Shown one piece after another: positions 55,189 through 64,000 of a stretch of 64,000 bases of DNA (position 1 is the stretch's first letter; each line of letters opens with the position of its first letter). Source of the DNA: Luteibacter rhizovicinus DSM 16549 (GTDB lineage: Bacteria; Pseudomonadota; Gammaproteobacteria; Xanthomonadales; Rhodanobacteraceae); assembly GCF_001887595.1 (NCBI RefSeq), contig NZ_CP017480.1, forward strand, positions 2,632,001 to 2,696,000, read 5' to 3'. The notes under the pieces are model-generated. The model did not search any database and was not told the origin of the DNA. It saw only the letters and a list, made by a program, of their open reading frames with translations. The position numbers were made by a program, and so were the translations under genes.

Positions 55189-55602
55189 ATGTTGCAACCT
55201 AAGCGTACCAAGTACCGCAAGATGCATAAGGGTCGTAATGACGGCCTGGCATTCAATTCCAACCTCGTGAGCTTCGGCGAGTACGGCCTCAAGGCGACGA
55301 CGCACGGTCAGCTGACCGCACGTCAGATCGAAGCGGCCCGTCGTTGCATCACGCGCTTCGTCAAGCGTGGCGGCAAGCTCTGGATCCGCGTGTTCCCGGA
55401 CAAGCCGATCACCCGCAAGCCCATCGAAGTTCGAATGGGTGCAGGTAAGGGTAGCGTCGAGTTCTGGGTCGCCCCGATCCAGCCCGGTCGCATGCTTTAT
55501 GAAATCGAAGGTGTCGACGAGACGACGGCCCGCGAAGCGTTCCGCCTGGCAGCTGCCAAGCTGTCCGTGCAGACTCAGTTCGTCTCCAGGGCGGTGATGT
55601 AA
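55189..55602 (+). CDS. rplP: 50S ribosomal protein L16
   Basis: L16 (137 residues) helps position tRNA in the A site. [21 protein letters not shown] and [22 protein letters not shown] are conserved. R81, hydroxylated by YcfD in some bacteria, lies within the latter region. The stop shares its last base with the rpmC start. Confidence 0.98.
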   Translation: MLQPKRTKYRKMHKGRNDGLAFNSNLVSFGEYGLKATTHGQLTARQIEAARRCITRFVKRGGKLWIRVFPDKPITRKPIEVRMGAGKGSVEFWVAPIQPGRMLYEIEGVDETTAREAFRLAAAKLSVQTQFVSRAVM

Positions 55603-55787
55603 TGGCCAGCAAAGATATCAACCAGAAGTCGGCGGACGAGCTCAAGCAGGATCTGCTGGACCTTCGCAAGGAGCAGTTCAATCTGCGCATGCAGAAAGGC
55701 TCCGGTCAGCTCACCCAGCCGCACCAGCTGCGCCGCGTTCGGCGTGACATCGCCCGCACGAAGTTCGTGCTCGGCGCTAAGAAGTAA
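55602..55787 (+). CDS. rpmC: 50S ribosomal protein L29
   Basis: L29 (61 residues) is a helical hairpin at the tunnel exit. [29 protein letters not shown] is the family core. The ATG shares its A with the rplP TAA, so translation is coupled. Confidence 0.97.
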   Translation: MASKDINQKSADELKQDLLDLRKEQFNLRMQKGSGQLTQPHQLRRVRRDIARTKFVLGAKK

Positions 55788-55798
55788 GGACGGCGGAC

Positions 55799-56059
55799 AT
55801 GAGCGATAACACAAAGACCGCGCGCACCCTTACGGGTCGCGTCATCAGCAACAAAATGAACCAGACCGTGACCGTGTTGATCGAGCGCCAGGTGCAGCAT
55901 CCGCTGCTCGGCAAGATCATCCGTCGCTCCACGAAGCTTCACGCACATGACGAGACCGGTGCGAACGAAGGTGACCTGGTGCGCATCGCGGAATGCCGTC
56001 CGCTGTCGAAGACCAAGCATCACCGCGTGGTCGAAATCGTCACGCGCGCTGAAGTCTAA
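55799..56059 (+). CDS. rpsQ: 30S ribosomal protein S17
   Basis: S17 (86 residues), a 16S rRNA-binding OB fold. [31 protein letters not shown] is characteristic. It is the last gene of the S10 operon in the usual layout, 11 bases before rplN. Confidence 0.98.
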   Translation: MSDNTKTARTLTGRVISNKMNQTVTVLIERQVQHPLLGKIIRRSTKLHAHDETGANEGDLVRIAECRPLSKTKHHRVVEIVTRAEV

Positions 56060-56070
56060 GGAGAGCTGCC

Positions 56071-56439
56071 ATGATTCAGGTACAGAGCTCGCTTGCTGCA
56101 GCCGATAACAGCGGCGCGAAGGAAATGATGTGCATCAAGGTGCTGGGCGGCTCGAAGCGCCGTTACGCCAGCGTCGGTGATGTGATCAAGGTGACCATCA
56201 AGGACGCCATTCCTCGCGGTAAGGTCAAGAAGGGTGAGGTGTACAACGCCGTGGTGGTTCGTACCGCCAAGGGTGTCCGCCGCGCCGATGGTTCCGTGAT
56301 CCGTTTCGACGGTAACGCAGCCGTCCTCCTCAACAACAAGCTCGAGCCGATCGGTACCCGTATTTTCGGGCCGGTTACCCGCGAGCTGCGCACCGAGAAG
56401 TTCATGAAGATCGTCTCGCTCGCGCCCGAAGTGCTCTGA
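56071..56439 (+). CDS. rplN: 50S ribosomal protein L14
   Basis: L14 (122 residues) is at the subunit interface and is the target of the silencing factor Rsf[28 protein letters not shown] is the conserved start. It opens the spc gene set, with no separate promoter visible. Confidence 0.98.
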   Translation: MIQVQSSLAAADNSGAKEMMCIKVLGGSKRRYASVGDVIKVTIKDAIPRGKVKKGEVYNAVVVRTAKGVRRADGSVIRFDGNAAVLLNNKLEPIGTRIFGPVTRELRTEKFMKIVSLAPEVL

Positions 56440-56453
56440 GCGGAGGCCAGACC

Positions 56454-56765
56454 ATGAACCGTATCCGCAAGGGTGATAACGTCGTCGTCATCACCGGTAA
56501 AAACAAGGGGCAGCGCGGTGACGTGCTGCGTGTTGACGGAGAGCGCGTTGTCGTCTCGAACGTCAACCTCGTCAAGCGTCACACCAAGCCGAATCCCCAG
56601 GCCAACCAGCCGGGTGGAATCGTCGAGCGTGAAGCTTCGATCCATATCTCCAACGTACAGCTCTTCAACTCCGCCACCAACAAGGGCGAGCGCGCTGGCA
56701 CCAAGACGCTCGAGGACGGGCGCAAGGTGCGCGTGTTCCGCTCTGGCGAAGTGGTCGACGCGTAA
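56454..56765 (+). CDS. rplX: 50S ribosomal protein L24
   Basis: L24 (103 residues) initiates 50S assembly. It holds a KOW motif ([24 protein letters not shown], about 3-26), followed by [23 protein letters not shown]. Confidence 0.97.
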   Translation: MNRIRKGDNVVVITGKNKGQRGDVLRVDGERVVVSNVNLVKRHTKPNPQANQPGGIVEREASIHISNVQLFNSATNKGERAGTKTLEDGRKVRVFRSGEVVDA

Positions 56766-56777
56766 GGAACCGAAGTC

Positions 56778-57317
56778 ATGACCCGCCTTGAAACGTTTTA
56801 CAAAGAGTCGGTAATGTCGAAGCTCACTGAGCGCTTCGGTTACCAGAACGTCATGGAAGTCCCGCGCATCTCGAAGATCACGCTCAACATGGGCGTCGGC
56901 GAAGCCGCCGGTAACAAGAAGATCCTCGAGAACGCGGTCGCTGATATGACCAAGATCGCCGGCCAGAAGCCGATCACGACGAAGGCCCGCGTGTCGGTCG
57001 CTTCGTTCAAGATCCGTGACGGTTGGCCGATCGGTTGCAAGGTCACGCTGCGTCGTGCCCAGATGTGGGAATTCCTGGATCGCCTGATCAACATCTCGCT
57101 GCCGCGTACGCGCGACTTCCGTGGTGTCTCGGGCCGTGCTTTCGATGGCCGTGGTAACTACAACTTCGGCATCAAGGAACAGATCATTTTCCCGGAAATC
57201 GACTTCGATCAGGTTGATGCGCTGCGCGGTATGGATATCTCCATCACCACCACCGCCAAGACCGACGAAGAAGCCAAGGCGCTGCTGGAAGCATTCAGCT
57301 TCCCGTTCCGCAACTGA
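56778..57317 (+). CDS. rplE: 50S ribosomal protein L5
   Basis: L5 (179 residues) binds 5S rRNA and contacts the P-site t[25 protein letters not shown] and [22 protein letters not shown] are family markers. The stop is 13 bases before rpsN. Confidence 0.98.
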   Translation: MTRLETFYKESVMSKLTERFGYQNVMEVPRISKITLNMGVGEAAGNKKILENAVADMTKIAGQKPITTKARVSVASFKIRDGWPIGCKVTLRRAQMWEFLDRLINISLPRTRDFRGVSGRAFDGRGNYNFGIKEQIIFPEIDFDQVDALRGMDISITTTAKTDEEAKALLEAFSFPFRN

Positions 57318-57330
57318 TTACAGGTAGAAC

Positions 57331-57636
57331 ATGGCTAAGACCTCGATGATCCAGCGCGATGTTAAGCGCACCAAGCTCGTCAAGAAGTTCGCCACCAAGC
57401 GTGCCGAACTGAAGGCGATCGTCCTGAGCTCCACCGCCTCGTATGACGAGAAGATGGAAGCCCAGACGAAGCTGCAGAAGCTCCCGCGTGATGCCAGCCC
57501 GGCGCGCCAGCGTAACCGCTGCGCCCTGACCGGCCGCCCGCGTGGCGTCTACAGCAAGTTCGGCCTTGGTCGCAACAAGCTTCGCGAAGCCACCATGCGC
57601 GGCGATGTGCCGGGCCTGCGTAAGGCTAGCTGGTAA
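57331..57636 (+). CDS. rpsN: 30S ribosomal protein S14, zinc-free form
   Basis: S14 (101 residues) of the long form without the CxxC zinc site; only one cysteine is seen, in [13 protein letters not shown]. The zinc-independent form needs no paralogue swap under zinc limitation. A hairpin and possible promoter follow before rpsH. Confidence 0.97.
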   Translation: MAKTSMIQRDVKRTKLVKKFATKRAELKAIVLSSTASYDEKMEAQTKLQKLPRDASPARQRNRCALTGRPRGVYSKFGLGRNKLREATMRGDVPGLRKASW

Positions 57637-57671
57637 AAAACTCGCCATCGGCGGGGCAAGCTGTTATAGTC

Positions 57672-57696
57672 GTCGGTCTGCGCAACGCAGACCGAC
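57672..57696 (+). promoter_or_regulatory. Perfect hairpin between rpsN and rpsH
   Basis: An 11-base-pair stem (GTCGGTCTGCG / CGCAGACCGAC) closes a CAA loop within the 128-base rpsN-rpsH gap. Its CGGTCTGC half recalls the rpsL and rpsJ leader hairpins. A TATAGT hexamer (57665-57670) lies just in front without a good -35. In E. coli, S8 regulates the spc operon at rplE; no clear S8 site is assigned here. Confidence 0.65.
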
Positions 57697-57764
57697 TTCT
57701 GTCGGCTTTACAATTTGAAGATTTCCGGTAATTCGGATATCGGTGCACTCTCAAGGGTTTTCTT

Positions 57765-58160
57765 ATGAGCATGACTGATCCCATCGCCGATCTGTTTACG
57801 CGCATCCGTAATGGCCAGGCATCTGGCAAAGCGGTTGTTCGTATGCCGTCGTCGAAAATGAAGCTGGCCCTCGCGCAGCTCCTGCAGAAAGAGGGTTATA
57901 TCCTCGACGCCCGTGCCGCTGACGAAGCTGGCAAGCCGGTCCTCGAGATCAAGCTGAAGTACTTCGAAGGCCTTCCGGCTATCGAAACCATCTCCCGTGT
58001 CAGCCGTTCCGGTCTCCGCGTCTACCGCGGTAAGGACGAGCTGCCGAAGGTCCTCGGCGGCCTGGGCATCTCCATCATCTCGACTTCCGCCGGTCTCCTG
58101 ACCGACGCTCAGGCCCGTGCTAAGGGTCTTGGCGGCGAAGTCATCGGCCAGGTGGCGTAA
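57765..58160 (+). CDS. rpsH: 30S ribosomal protein S8
   Basis: S8 (131 residues) binds helix 21 of 16S rRNA and acts as the spc-operon repressor in E. coli. [20 protein letters not shown] and the C-terminal [29 protein letters not shown] are typical. It is preceded by a hairpin-containing gap, unlike its tightly packed neighbours. Confidence 0.98.
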   Translation: MSMTDPIADLFTRIRNGQASGKAVVRMPSSKMKLALAQLLQKEGYILDARAADEAGKPVLEIKLKYFEGLPAIETISRVSRSGLRVYRGKDELPKVLGGLGISIISTSAGLLTDAQARAKGLGGEVIGQVA

Positions 58161-58170
58161 GGAGTCCCGT

Positions 58171-58698
58171 ATGTCACGTGTAGCCAAGTTGCCTATCAAT
58201 CTGCCGAAGGGTGTCGAGATCTCGATCGCCAACGGTACTGTTTCCGTCAAGGGCCCGAAGGGCACCCTGACGACCCATGAACTGCCGGGCGTCTCGTTCC
58301 AGCAGGAAAATGGTGTCGCCACGGTCGTTCTCGCCGATGGCGCCGACGACAAGTTCGGTGGCACGGCTCGCGCCGTCGTCGCCAACATGGTCCAGGGCGT
58401 CACCGCCGGCTTCGAAAAGAAGCTCGAGCTGGTCGGCGTGGGTTACCGCGCTCAGCTTGCCGGCAAGGCCGTCAACCTGTCGCTCGGTTTCTCGCATCCG
58501 GTCGTCTTCGAGGCGCCGGAAGGCATCACCATCGAAGTCCCGACGCAGACCGAAATCCTGATCAAGGGCGCTGACAAGCAGCTCGTCGGTCAGACGGCGG
58601 CGAAGATCCGTGCTTTCCGTTCGCCGGAGCCTTACAAGGGCAAGGGCGTCCGTTACGCGGGCGAGAAGATCATCCTGAAGGAAGCCAAGAAGGCCTAA
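58171..58698 (+). CDS. rplF: 50S ribosomal protein L6
   Basis: L6 (175 residues) lies near the sarcin-ricin loop. The start [16 protein letters not shown] is conserved and the ATG at 58171 has a GGAG site upstream; the open frame further upstream overlaps rpsH. The [20 protein letters not shown] end is typical. Confidence 0.98.
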   Translation: MSRVAKLPINLPKGVEISIANGTVSVKGPKGTLTTHELPGVSFQQENGVATVVLADGADDKFGGTARAVVANMVQGVTAGFEKKLELVGVGYRAQLAGKAVNLSLGFSHPVVFEAPEGITIEVPTQTEILIKGADKQLVGQTAAKIRAFRSPEPYKGKGVRYAGEKIILKEAKKA

Positions 58699-58727
58699 TC
58701 GGTCTATCCGCTTTCTGGAGTAATACG

Positions 58728-59078
58728 ATGAACAAGAACGATTCCCGCCTGCGCCGCGCCAAGTCGACCCGCTCTCACATCCGTGAGCTCGCGGTCCACC
58801 GCCTGAGCGTGCACCGCACCGGCCAGCACATCTACGCCCAGGTCTTCGCACCGAACGGTACCGTCGTGGCAGCCGCCTCGACCGTGCAGTCCGCGGTTGC
58901 CGAGGGTCTGAAGGGTACGAAGAACATGGAAGCCGCCACGGCCGTTGGCCGCATCGTTGCCGAGCGCGCCAAGGCCGCCGGTATCGAAGCAGTCGCGTTC
59001 GACCGCTCGGGTTTCCGTTACCACGGTCGCATCAAGGCTCTCGCCGATGCAGCTCGTGAAGCCGGCCTCAAGTTCTAA
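58728..59078 (+). CDS. rplR: 50S ribosomal protein L18
   Basis: L18 (116 residues) binds 5S rRNA together with L5. The basic start [20 protein letters not shown] and end [25 protein letters not shown] are characteristic. A hairpin-bearing gap of 130 bases separates it from rpsE. Confidence 0.98.
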   Translation: MNKNDSRLRRAKSTRSHIRELAVHRLSVHRTGQHIYAQVFAPNGTVVAAASTVQSAVAEGLKGTKNMEAATAVGRIVAERAKAAGIEAVAFDRSGFRYHGRIKALADAAREAGLKF

Positions 59079-59092
59079 GAGGCGTCAGGCGA

Positions 59093-59120
59093 CGGCATCG
59101 GTTCTTCGGAACCGATGCCG
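59093..59120 (+). other. 12-bp TTCG hairpin between rplR and rpsE
   Basis: CGGCATCGGTTC and GAACCGATGCCG pair perfectly around TTCG, an exceptionally stable tetraloop. There is no T run afterwards. It lies in an unusually wide gap in an operon where neighbours are normally packed. It may be a processing, stability or attenuation element. Confidence 0.8.
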
Positions 59121-59208
59121 CCCGATTTAGCTCCTACAACTCCAAGCGGCGACCGAGCCGTAAACAGAAGTCCCGGCTAACTATCATTCCGGGCTATCAG
59201 GAAAAGAG

Positions 59209-59718
59209 ATGTCCTCGACAGATCGCGAAAATTCGGACGGCATGCTTGAAAAGCTTATCGCCGTCAACCGCGTGGCCAAGACCGTCAAGGGTGGCCGCCA
59301 GATGAGCTTCACCGCGCTGACCGTTGTTGGTGATGGCGAAGGTCGCGTCGGTTTTGGTTATGGCAAGGCGCGTGAAGTGCCGGTCGCCATTTCCAAGGCC
59401 ATGGAACGCGCCCGCCGCAACATGGTCACGATTGAACTGAACCAGGGCACGCTGTGGTACGCCATCAAGGCTAACCACGGTGCGGCTCGCGTCTACATGC
59501 AGCCCGCTTCCCAGGGTACCGGCGTCATCGCCGGCGGCGCCATGCGCGCTGTCCTCGAAGTGGTCGGCGTGAAGGACGTGCTCGCCAAGGCCGTCGGCTC
59601 GCGCAACCCGATCAACCTCGTCCGCGCGACGATCAAGGGTCTGCAGGCCGTCGCTTCGCCGAAGCGCATCGCCGCCAAGCGTGGCAAGACGATCGAAGAG
59701 GTCCTCGGCAATGGCTAA
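59209..59718 (+). CDS. rpsE: 30S ribosomal protein S5
   Basis: S5 (169 residues) acts in decoding fidelity. [40 protein letters not shown] is the conserved core, including the loop where spectinomycin-resistance changes occur in E. coli. Its 3' end overlaps the rpmD start by 8 bases. Confidence 0.98.
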   Translation: MSSTDRENSDGMLEKLIAVNRVAKTVKGGRQMSFTALTVVGDGEGRVGFGYGKAREVPVAISKAMERARRNMVTIELNQGTLWYAIKANHGAARVYMQPASQGTGVIAGGAMRAVLEVVGVKDVLAKAVGSRNPINLVRATIKGLQAVASPKRIAAKRGKTIEEVLGNG

Positions 59719-59914
59719 GAACACCGAAACCGCCGTTGGCGGTACCGTCCGCGTCCGCCTGGTCAAGGGCCTGCGCGGTGTGCAGGGTCGTCATCGTCTG
59801 AGCGTGAAGGCCCTTGGCCTGAGCCACATCAACGATGTGCGTGAACTGAAGGATAGCCCGCAGGTTCGTGGCCTTATCAATAAGGTCTACTACCTGGTTC
59901 GGGTCGAGGAGTAA
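59711..59914 (+). CDS. rpmD: 50S ribosomal protein L30
   Basis: L30 (67 residues). The family core [25 protein letters not shown] is preceded by a slightly long N-terminus. The ATG at 59711 lies within the last codons of rpsE, an overlap of 8 bases. Confidence 0.96.
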   Translation: MAKNTETAVGGTVRVRLVKGLRGVQGRHRLSVKALGLSHINDVRELKDSPQVRGLINKVYYLVRVEE

Positions 59915-59919
59915 GAATC

Positions 59920-60351
59920 ATGCGTCTTAACGATCTACGTCCCGGCAAGGGCGCTCGCAAGTCCCGTACCCGCGTCGCTCGCGGTATCGGTTCCGGCCTC
60001 GGCAAGACCGCCGGCCGCGGCCATAAGGGTCAGCATGCCCGCGCCGGTAACACGCACCGTTACGGTTTCGAAGGCGGCCAGATGCCGCTGCAGCGTCGTC
60101 TCCCGAAGGTGGGCTTCCGCTCCCTGAAGAAGCGCGACACCGAAGAAGTGCGTCTGTACCAGCTGGCTGCCATCAAGGCCGACACGATCGATCTGATCAC
60201 CCTCCACGCTGCCGGTCTCGTGACCAGCCGCGCGAAGAAGGTCAAGATCGTCCTGAAGGGTGAAATCACCCGCGCGATCAAGCTCTCGGGCGTGCTTGCG
60301 ACGGCCGGCGCCAAGGCGGCTATCGAAGCCGCCGGCGGCAGCGTGGAGTAA
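59920..60351 (+). CDS. rplO: 50S ribosomal protein L15
   Basis: L15 (143 residues), a late-assembly protein. The glycine/arginine-rich N-terminal arm ([16 protein letters not shown]) and [17 protein letters not shown] are typical. It precedes secY by 4 bases. Confidence 0.98.
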   Translation: MRLNDLRPGKGARKSRTRVARGIGSGLGKTAGRGHKGQHARAGNTHRYGFEGGQMPLQRRLPKVGFRSLKKRDTEEVRLYQLAAIKADTIDLITLHAAGLVTSRAKKVKIVLKGEITRAIKLSGVLATAGAKAAIEAAGGSVE

Positions 60352-60355
60352 TCAG

Positions 60356-61675
60356 GTGGCTGCAGCGCAGGGCACAACGCTCGGCTCGCTGGGCAAACTG
60401 ACGGAACTTCGTCAGCGCATCTTTTTCCTGATTGGTGCGCTGGTGGTCTTCCGCCTCGGTTCGTTCATTCCCGTTCCGGGCGTGAATCCCGAGGCGATGA
60501 CCAGCCTGGTTGAGGGTGGCGGCGGTCTGTTGAACATGGTCAACATGTTCTCCGGCGGTTCGCTTTCCCGCTTCTCGGTGTTCGCTCTCGGTGTGGTGCC
60601 GTATATCTCGGCGTCGATCGTGGTGCAGATGATGGGCTCGGTCATTCCGTCGCTCATGGCTCTGCGCAAGGAAGGCGAGTCGGGTCGTCGTAAGATGACC
60701 ATGTACACGCGCTTCGGCACGGTCGGCCTGGCGGCATTCCAGGCGTTCGGCATCGCTGTCGCCCTGCAGAAGCAGGTCGGCGCGAGCGGTCCGGTGGTCT
60801 ATATGCCCGGTGCGGGCTTCGTCATGGCATCCGTCGTCGGTCTCACCGCCGGCACGATGTTCCTGATGTGGCTCGGCGAGCAGATCACGGAGCGTGGTAT
60901 CGGCAACGGCATTTCGATGCTGATCTTTGCCGGTATCGTGGCCGGTCTCCCGGGTGCCATTGCGCACACGCTGACGATGGCGAACAACGGAGAGCTGTCG
61001 GTTCTGAAGCTGCTCATGGTGACCGCGCTGATCCTGGCGGTGACCGCTTTCGTGGTGTTCATGGAGCGCGCTCAACGGCGTATCACCGTGAACTACGCGA
61101 AGCAGGGCAGTCAGCGCCAGTTCCAGCGCCAGACTTCGCACCTGCCGCTGAAGATCAACATGGCGGGCGTCATTCCGCCGATCTTCGCGACCAGCCTCTT
61201 GCTCTTCCCCGCGACTGCGGCGACCTGGTTCGGCACTGCCCACCAGTCGCGTTGGTTGCAGTGGTTGACCACGGCGCTGAGCCCGGGTGAACCGGTGCAC
61301 GACATCGTGTTTGCGGTGCTGGTGATCGGGTTCGCCTTCTTCTATACGGCGATCGTGTTCAACTCGCAGGAAACGGCCGATAACCTCAAGCGTTCGGGCG
61401 CGTTGATTCCGGGCATCCGTCCGGGTCGCGCCACGGCAGACTACATCGATGGCGTCATGACCCGGCTTACCGGTGTTGGCGCGGTTTACATCGTCCTGGT
61501 CTGCCTGGTGCCCACGTTCATGCAGAACGCCTGGCACGTCCCGTTCTATTTCGGCGGCACTTCGCTGCTGATCGTGGTGGTGGTGGTGATGGACTTTACG
61601 GCTCAGGTCCAGGCCCATCTCGTCAGCCACCAGTACGAGAGTCTGCTTAAGAAGTCCAATCTCCGCCGCAGCTGA
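60356..61675 (+). CDS. secY: Preprotein translocase subunit SecY
   Basis: Central pore protein of the Sec translocon, 439 residues with ten membrane helices. The GTG at 60356, with GTGGAG about 8 bases upstream, fits the family start ([24 protein letters not shown]); the open frame further upstream overlaps rplO. The periplasmic plug region ([26 protein letters not shown]) and the cytosolic C5 loop ([13 protein letters not shown]) that binds SecA and ribosomes are intact. Confidence 0.97.
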   Translation: MAAAQGTTLGSLGKLTELRQRIFFLIGALVVFRLGSFIPVPGVNPEAMTSLVEGGGGLLNMVNMFSGGSLSRFSVFALGVVPYISASIVVQMMGSVIPSLMALRKEGESGRRKMTMYTRFGTVGLAAFQAFGIAVALQKQVGASGPVVYMPGAGFVMASVVGLTAGTMFLMWLGEQITERGIGNGISMLIFAGIVAGLPGAIAHTLTMANNGELSVLKLLMVTALILAVTAFVVFMERAQRRITVNYAKQGSQRQFQRQTSHLPLKINMAGVIPPIFATSLLLFPATAATWFGTAHQSRWLQWLTTALSPGEPVHDIVFAVLVIGFAFFYTAIVFNSQETADNLKRSGALIPGIRPGRATADYIDGVMTRLTGVGAVYIVLVCLVPTFMQNAWHVPFYFGGTSLLIVVVVVMDFTAQVQAHLVSHQYESLLKKSNLRRS

Positions 61676-61800
61676 GACGCAGCGGAGATCCCCAAGTAGG
61701 GGAGGCCTTGGCGCCCAGCGCCGCAGGACTTCCCGTTTAGGTTAATTCAGGTTAGAATTGCGCGTTTACCGCGCACGAAACGCATCGGAGACAGTACATC
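61676..61800 (+). promoter_or_regulatory. secY-rpsM gap, possible alpha-operon promoter, no rpmJ
   Basis: This gap of 125 bases does not encode L36 (rpmJ), which often sits here. A possible promoter TTCCCG-17-TAGAAT lies about 50 bases before rpsM. In E. coli, S4 represses the alpha operon through a pseudoknot in this leader; no matching fold was established here. Confidence 0.4.
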
Positions 61801-62157
61801 ATGGCGCGCATCGCGGGTGTCAATTTGCCAGTCCAGAAGCATGTCTGGGTCGGCCTGCAGAGCATTTATGGAATCGGCCGTTCGCGGGCGAAGAAGGTTT
61901 GCGTCGACTCGGGTGTGGTTCCGACCACCCCCATCAAGTCGCTTAGCGAAGGTGAGGTCGAGAAGATCCGCGCCGAGATCGCCAAGTACACGGTCGAGGG
62001 CGATCTTCGCCGCGAGATCGGTATGGCGGTCAAGCGCCTCATGGACCTCGGTTGCTATCGTGGCCTGCGCCACCGTCGCGGCCTGCCGGTGCGCGGCCAG
62101 CGCACGCGTACCAACGCCCGTACCCGTAAGGGTCCGCGTCGTCCGATCAAGAAGTAA
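61801..62157 (+). CDS. rpsM: 30S ribosomal protein S13
   Basis: S13 (118 residues) forms intersubunit bridges with L5 and the 23S A-site finger. [26 protein letters not shown] and the basic tail [26 protein letters not shown] are conserved. Confidence 0.98.
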   Translation: MARIAGVNLPVQKHVWVGLQSIYGIGRSRAKKVCVDSGVVPTTPIKSLSEGEVEKIRAEIAKYTVEGDLRREIGMAVKRLMDLGCYRGLRHRRGLPVRGQRTRTNARTRKGPRRPIKK

Positions 62158-62169
62158 CGGATACCGATT

Positions 62170-62556
62170 ATGGCTAAGCCGGTTAAAACCAAGAAGAAGA
62201 TCAAGCGCGTCGTCACGGATGCCGTGGCCCACGTGCAGGCTTCTTTCAACAACACCATCGTTACGATCACCGATCGCCAGGGCAACGCCCTGTCGTGGGC
62301 GACGGCGGGTGGCGCGGGTTTCCGCGGTTCCCGTAAGTCGACCCCGTTCGCCGCTCAGGTGGCAGCCGAAAAGGCTGGCCGCGCTGCTGGCGACTACGGT
62401 GTGAAGACCGTGGAAGTTCGCATCAAGGGCCCCGGCCCGGGCCGTGAGTCGGCCGTGCGTTCGCTGAATGCGTTGGGCTACAAAGTGCTCAACATTATTG
62501 ACGTCACGCCGATTCCGCATAACGGCTGCCGTCCCCCCAAGAAGCGTCGCGTCTAA
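62170..62556 (+). CDS. rpsK: 30S ribosomal protein S11
   Basis: S11 (128 residues) is part of the platform near the mRNA exit. [44 protein letters not shown] is the family core, and the tail [13 protein letters not shown] is typical. Confidence 0.98.
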   Translation: MAKPVKTKKKIKRVVTDAVAHVQASFNNTIVTITDRQGNALSWATAGGAGFRGSRKSTPFAAQVAAEKAGRAAGDYGVKTVEVRIKGPGPGRESAVRSLNALGYKVLNIIDVTPIPHNGCRPPKKRRV

Positions 62557-62567
62557 GGAGCATACCC

Positions 62568-63194
62568 ATGGCCCGTTATCGTGGAGCTACCTGCAAACTT
62601 GCGCGTCGTGAAGGTGCCGACCTCGGTCTGAAGAGCCCGGCCCGCGCGCTTGATTCCAAGTGCAAGCTCGAAAACAAACCCGGTCAGCATGGCGCAAACA
62701 AGCGCGCCCGTCTGTCCGACTACGCCGTCCAGCTGCGTGAAAAGCAGAAGGTCAAGCGCATCTACGGTGTGCTCGAGCGTCAGTTCAGCAACTACTACAC
62801 CAAGGCTTCGACCCAGAAGGGCAATACGGGTGAAAACCTGCTGCGCCTGCTGGAAAGCCGTCTCGACAACGTCGTGTTCCGCATGGGTTTCGCGGTTACC
62901 CGCGCCCAGGCTCGTCAGCTCGTGGCTCACAAGTCCGTCACGGTCAATGGCAAGAAGGTCAACGTGCCTTCCTACCACGTCCGTCCGGGTGACGAAGTGT
63001 CGCTGACCGAGAAGGCGCGCGGCCAGCTGCGCGTCCAGGAAGCGGCGACGGTCTTTGACACGATGGACCTTCGTCCGTCGTGGGTCGAGGTCGACAGCAA
63101 GAAGTTCGCAGGCACGTTCAAGGCTGTGCCGGATCGCGGTGACCTGCCGGCCGACATCAACGAAGCCCTGATCGTCGAGCTTTACTCGAAGTAA
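62568..63194 (+). CDS. rpsD: 30S ribosomal protein S4
   Basis: S4 (208 residues) is a primary assembly protein and, in E. coli, repressor of the alpha operon. It shows [25 protein letters not shown] and the S4 RNA-binding domain [38 protein letters not shown] (about 94-131). No N-terminal zinc cysteine cluster is evident. Confidence 0.98.
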   Translation: MARYRGATCKLARREGADLGLKSPARALDSKCKLENKPGQHGANKRARLSDYAVQLREKQKVKRIYGVLERQFSNYYTKASTQKGNTGENLLRLLESRLDNVVFRMGFAVTRAQARQLVAHKSVTVNGKKVNVPSYHVRPGDEVSLTEKARGQLRVQEAATVFDTMDLRPSWVEVDSKKFAGTFKAVPDRGDLPADINEALIVELYSK

Positions 63195-63210
63195 TTCACC
63201 GGAGCCTTGC

Positions 63211-64000
63211 ATGGCAGTTTCGTCAACTAGTGTGCTGCGGCCTCGTGGCCTCAGCGTCGAGCAGCTTGGAGCGAACCGCGCTAAGGTGGTGGTCGAGCCG
63301 CTCGAGCGTGGCTTTGGTCACACCCTGGGCAACGCGCTGCGTCGCGTGCTGCTCTCTTCGATCCCGGGCAGCGCCATCGTCGAGGTCGAAATCGACGGCG
63401 TGCTGCACGAATACACCACGCTTGAGGGTCTGCAGGAGGACGTGATCGAAGTCCTGCTCAACCTCAAGGATGTTGCCATCCGCCAGCACAGTGGTGACGA
63501 AGTCACCCTGACGCTGTCGAAGAAGGGCAAGGGCGTGGTCACCGCAGGCGACATCGCGGTTGATCACTCCGTAGAAATCGTCAACCCCGAGCATGTGATC
63601 TGCCATCTCACCAAGGATGTGGCACTGAACATGCGCCTGAAGGTGCGTCGTGGCGTCGGCTATCAGCCGGCCAGCGCGCGCCAGCATCCGGATGATGAGA
63701 CGCGGCCGATCGGCCGTCTGCAGCTCGACGCGTCGTTCGCGCCGGTCCTGCGCGTGGCTTACGAAGTGGACGCCGCTCGTGTCGAGCAGCGCACCAACCT
63801 CGATAAGCTCGTGCTCGATATCGAGACGAACGGTACGATCGGTGCTGAAGACGCTGTCCGCAAGGCGGCTGAAATCATCAACGACCAGCTGTCGGTTTTC
63901 GGCGATTTCTCGCGCCGCGAGAGCGATTCGACCAAGGCGGAGAAGGGCGGGTTCGATCCGCTCCTGCTGCGTCCGATCGACGATCTCGAACTGACGGTCC
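63211..64000 (+). CDS. rpoA: RNA polymerase subunit alpha (3' end cut by window edge)
   Basis: The first 263 codons of RpoA are present. The N-terminal domain that dimerises and nucleates polymerase assembly is complete ([26 protein letters not shown] near residues 29-54; ASARQHPDD in the assembly surface). The linker and the first residues of the DNA-binding C-terminal domain ([16 protein letters not shown]) run into the edge. It is the last visible gene of the alpha operon, 16 bases after rpsD. Confidence 0.97.
   Translation, partial: MAVSSTSVLRPRGLSVEQLGANRAKVVVEPLERGFGHTLGNALRRVLLSSIPGSAIVEVEIDGVLHEYTTLEGLQEDVIEVLLNLKDVAIRQHSGDEVTLTLSKKGKGVVTAGDIAVDHSVEIVNPEHVICHLTKDVALNMRLKVRRGVGYQPASARQHPDDETRPIGRLQLDASFAPVLRVAYEVDAARVEQRTNLDKLVLDIETNGTIGAEDAVRKAAEIINDQLSVFGDFSRRESDSTKAEKGGFDPLLLRPIDDLELTV

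Overview
The window looks like the chromosome of a GC-rich gammaproteobacterium of the order Xanthomonadales, most likely Rhodanobacteraceae (Luteibacter/Dyella-like). This is inferred from gene order and protein style, not from a database search. The supporting signs are a hemA / TPR lipoprotein / lolB / ispE / prs / rplY / pth / ychF block, a 2-Cys OhrR of the Xanthomonas type, GTAG-type REP palindromes, and a very GC-rich third codon position. No plasmid, prophage, IS element or CRISPR array was seen.

Layout. Positions 1-4.3 kb hold a partial sugar-porter-type MFS gene, cfa, a fluoride channel gene (crcB) and a Bcr/CflA-type exporter. Positions 4.5-7.5 kb hold a minus-strand operon: GNAT acetyltransferase, minC, minD, minE, then a small HExxH protein, mostly translationally coupled. 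Positions 7.7-9.6 kb hold a DesK/NarL-type two-component pair, followed by a membrane-anchored SRPBCC protein. Positions 11.4-15.8 kb hold a GldA/GldF/GldG-like ABC operon plus a CtaG-type protein, convergent with ppk2. Positions 16.7-26.8 kb hold prfA and hemA (minus) facing the TPR lipoprotein gene, lolB, ispE, tRNA-Gln, prs, rplY, pth and ychF.

Positions 26.8-28.1 kb form a small accessory patch (a DUF6338-like membrane protein, a proline-rich partner and a small membrane protein), apparently less GC-rich than its surroundings. Positions 28.2-32 kb hold ohrR, a three-gene partner-switching module (SpoIIE-type phosphatase, anti-sigma kinase, STAS protein) and a hotdog thioesterase.

From 32.1 kb to the end lies the main translation/transcription block: tRNA-Tyr, tRNA-Gly, tRNA-Thr, tufA, tRNA-Trp, secE, nusG, rplKAJL, rpoBC, rpsLG, fusA, tufB, then the S10, spc and alpha operons, with rpoA cut by the window edge. 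All of it is on the plus strand. Strong sigma70 promoters precede the tRNA-tuf, rplK and rpsJ units. Several leaders carry stable hairpins. Two of these, before rpsL and rpsJ, share one 10-bp-stem structure with a compensatory base change.

The most unusual points are: (i) ispE is in frame with an upstream GNAT domain, forming one 462-codon reading frame; (ii) the lolB start codon and the first residues of its signal peptide lie inside a REP palindrome; (iii) a metalloprotease-like HExxH protein is translationally coupled to minE; (iv) the shared ribosomal leader hairpin; (v) the DUF6338 patch; and (vi) an ohrR promoter placed so close to the start codon that the mRNA should be leaderless. No clearly new multi-gene system was found; the min-linked HExxH protein and the DUF6338 pair are the best candidates.
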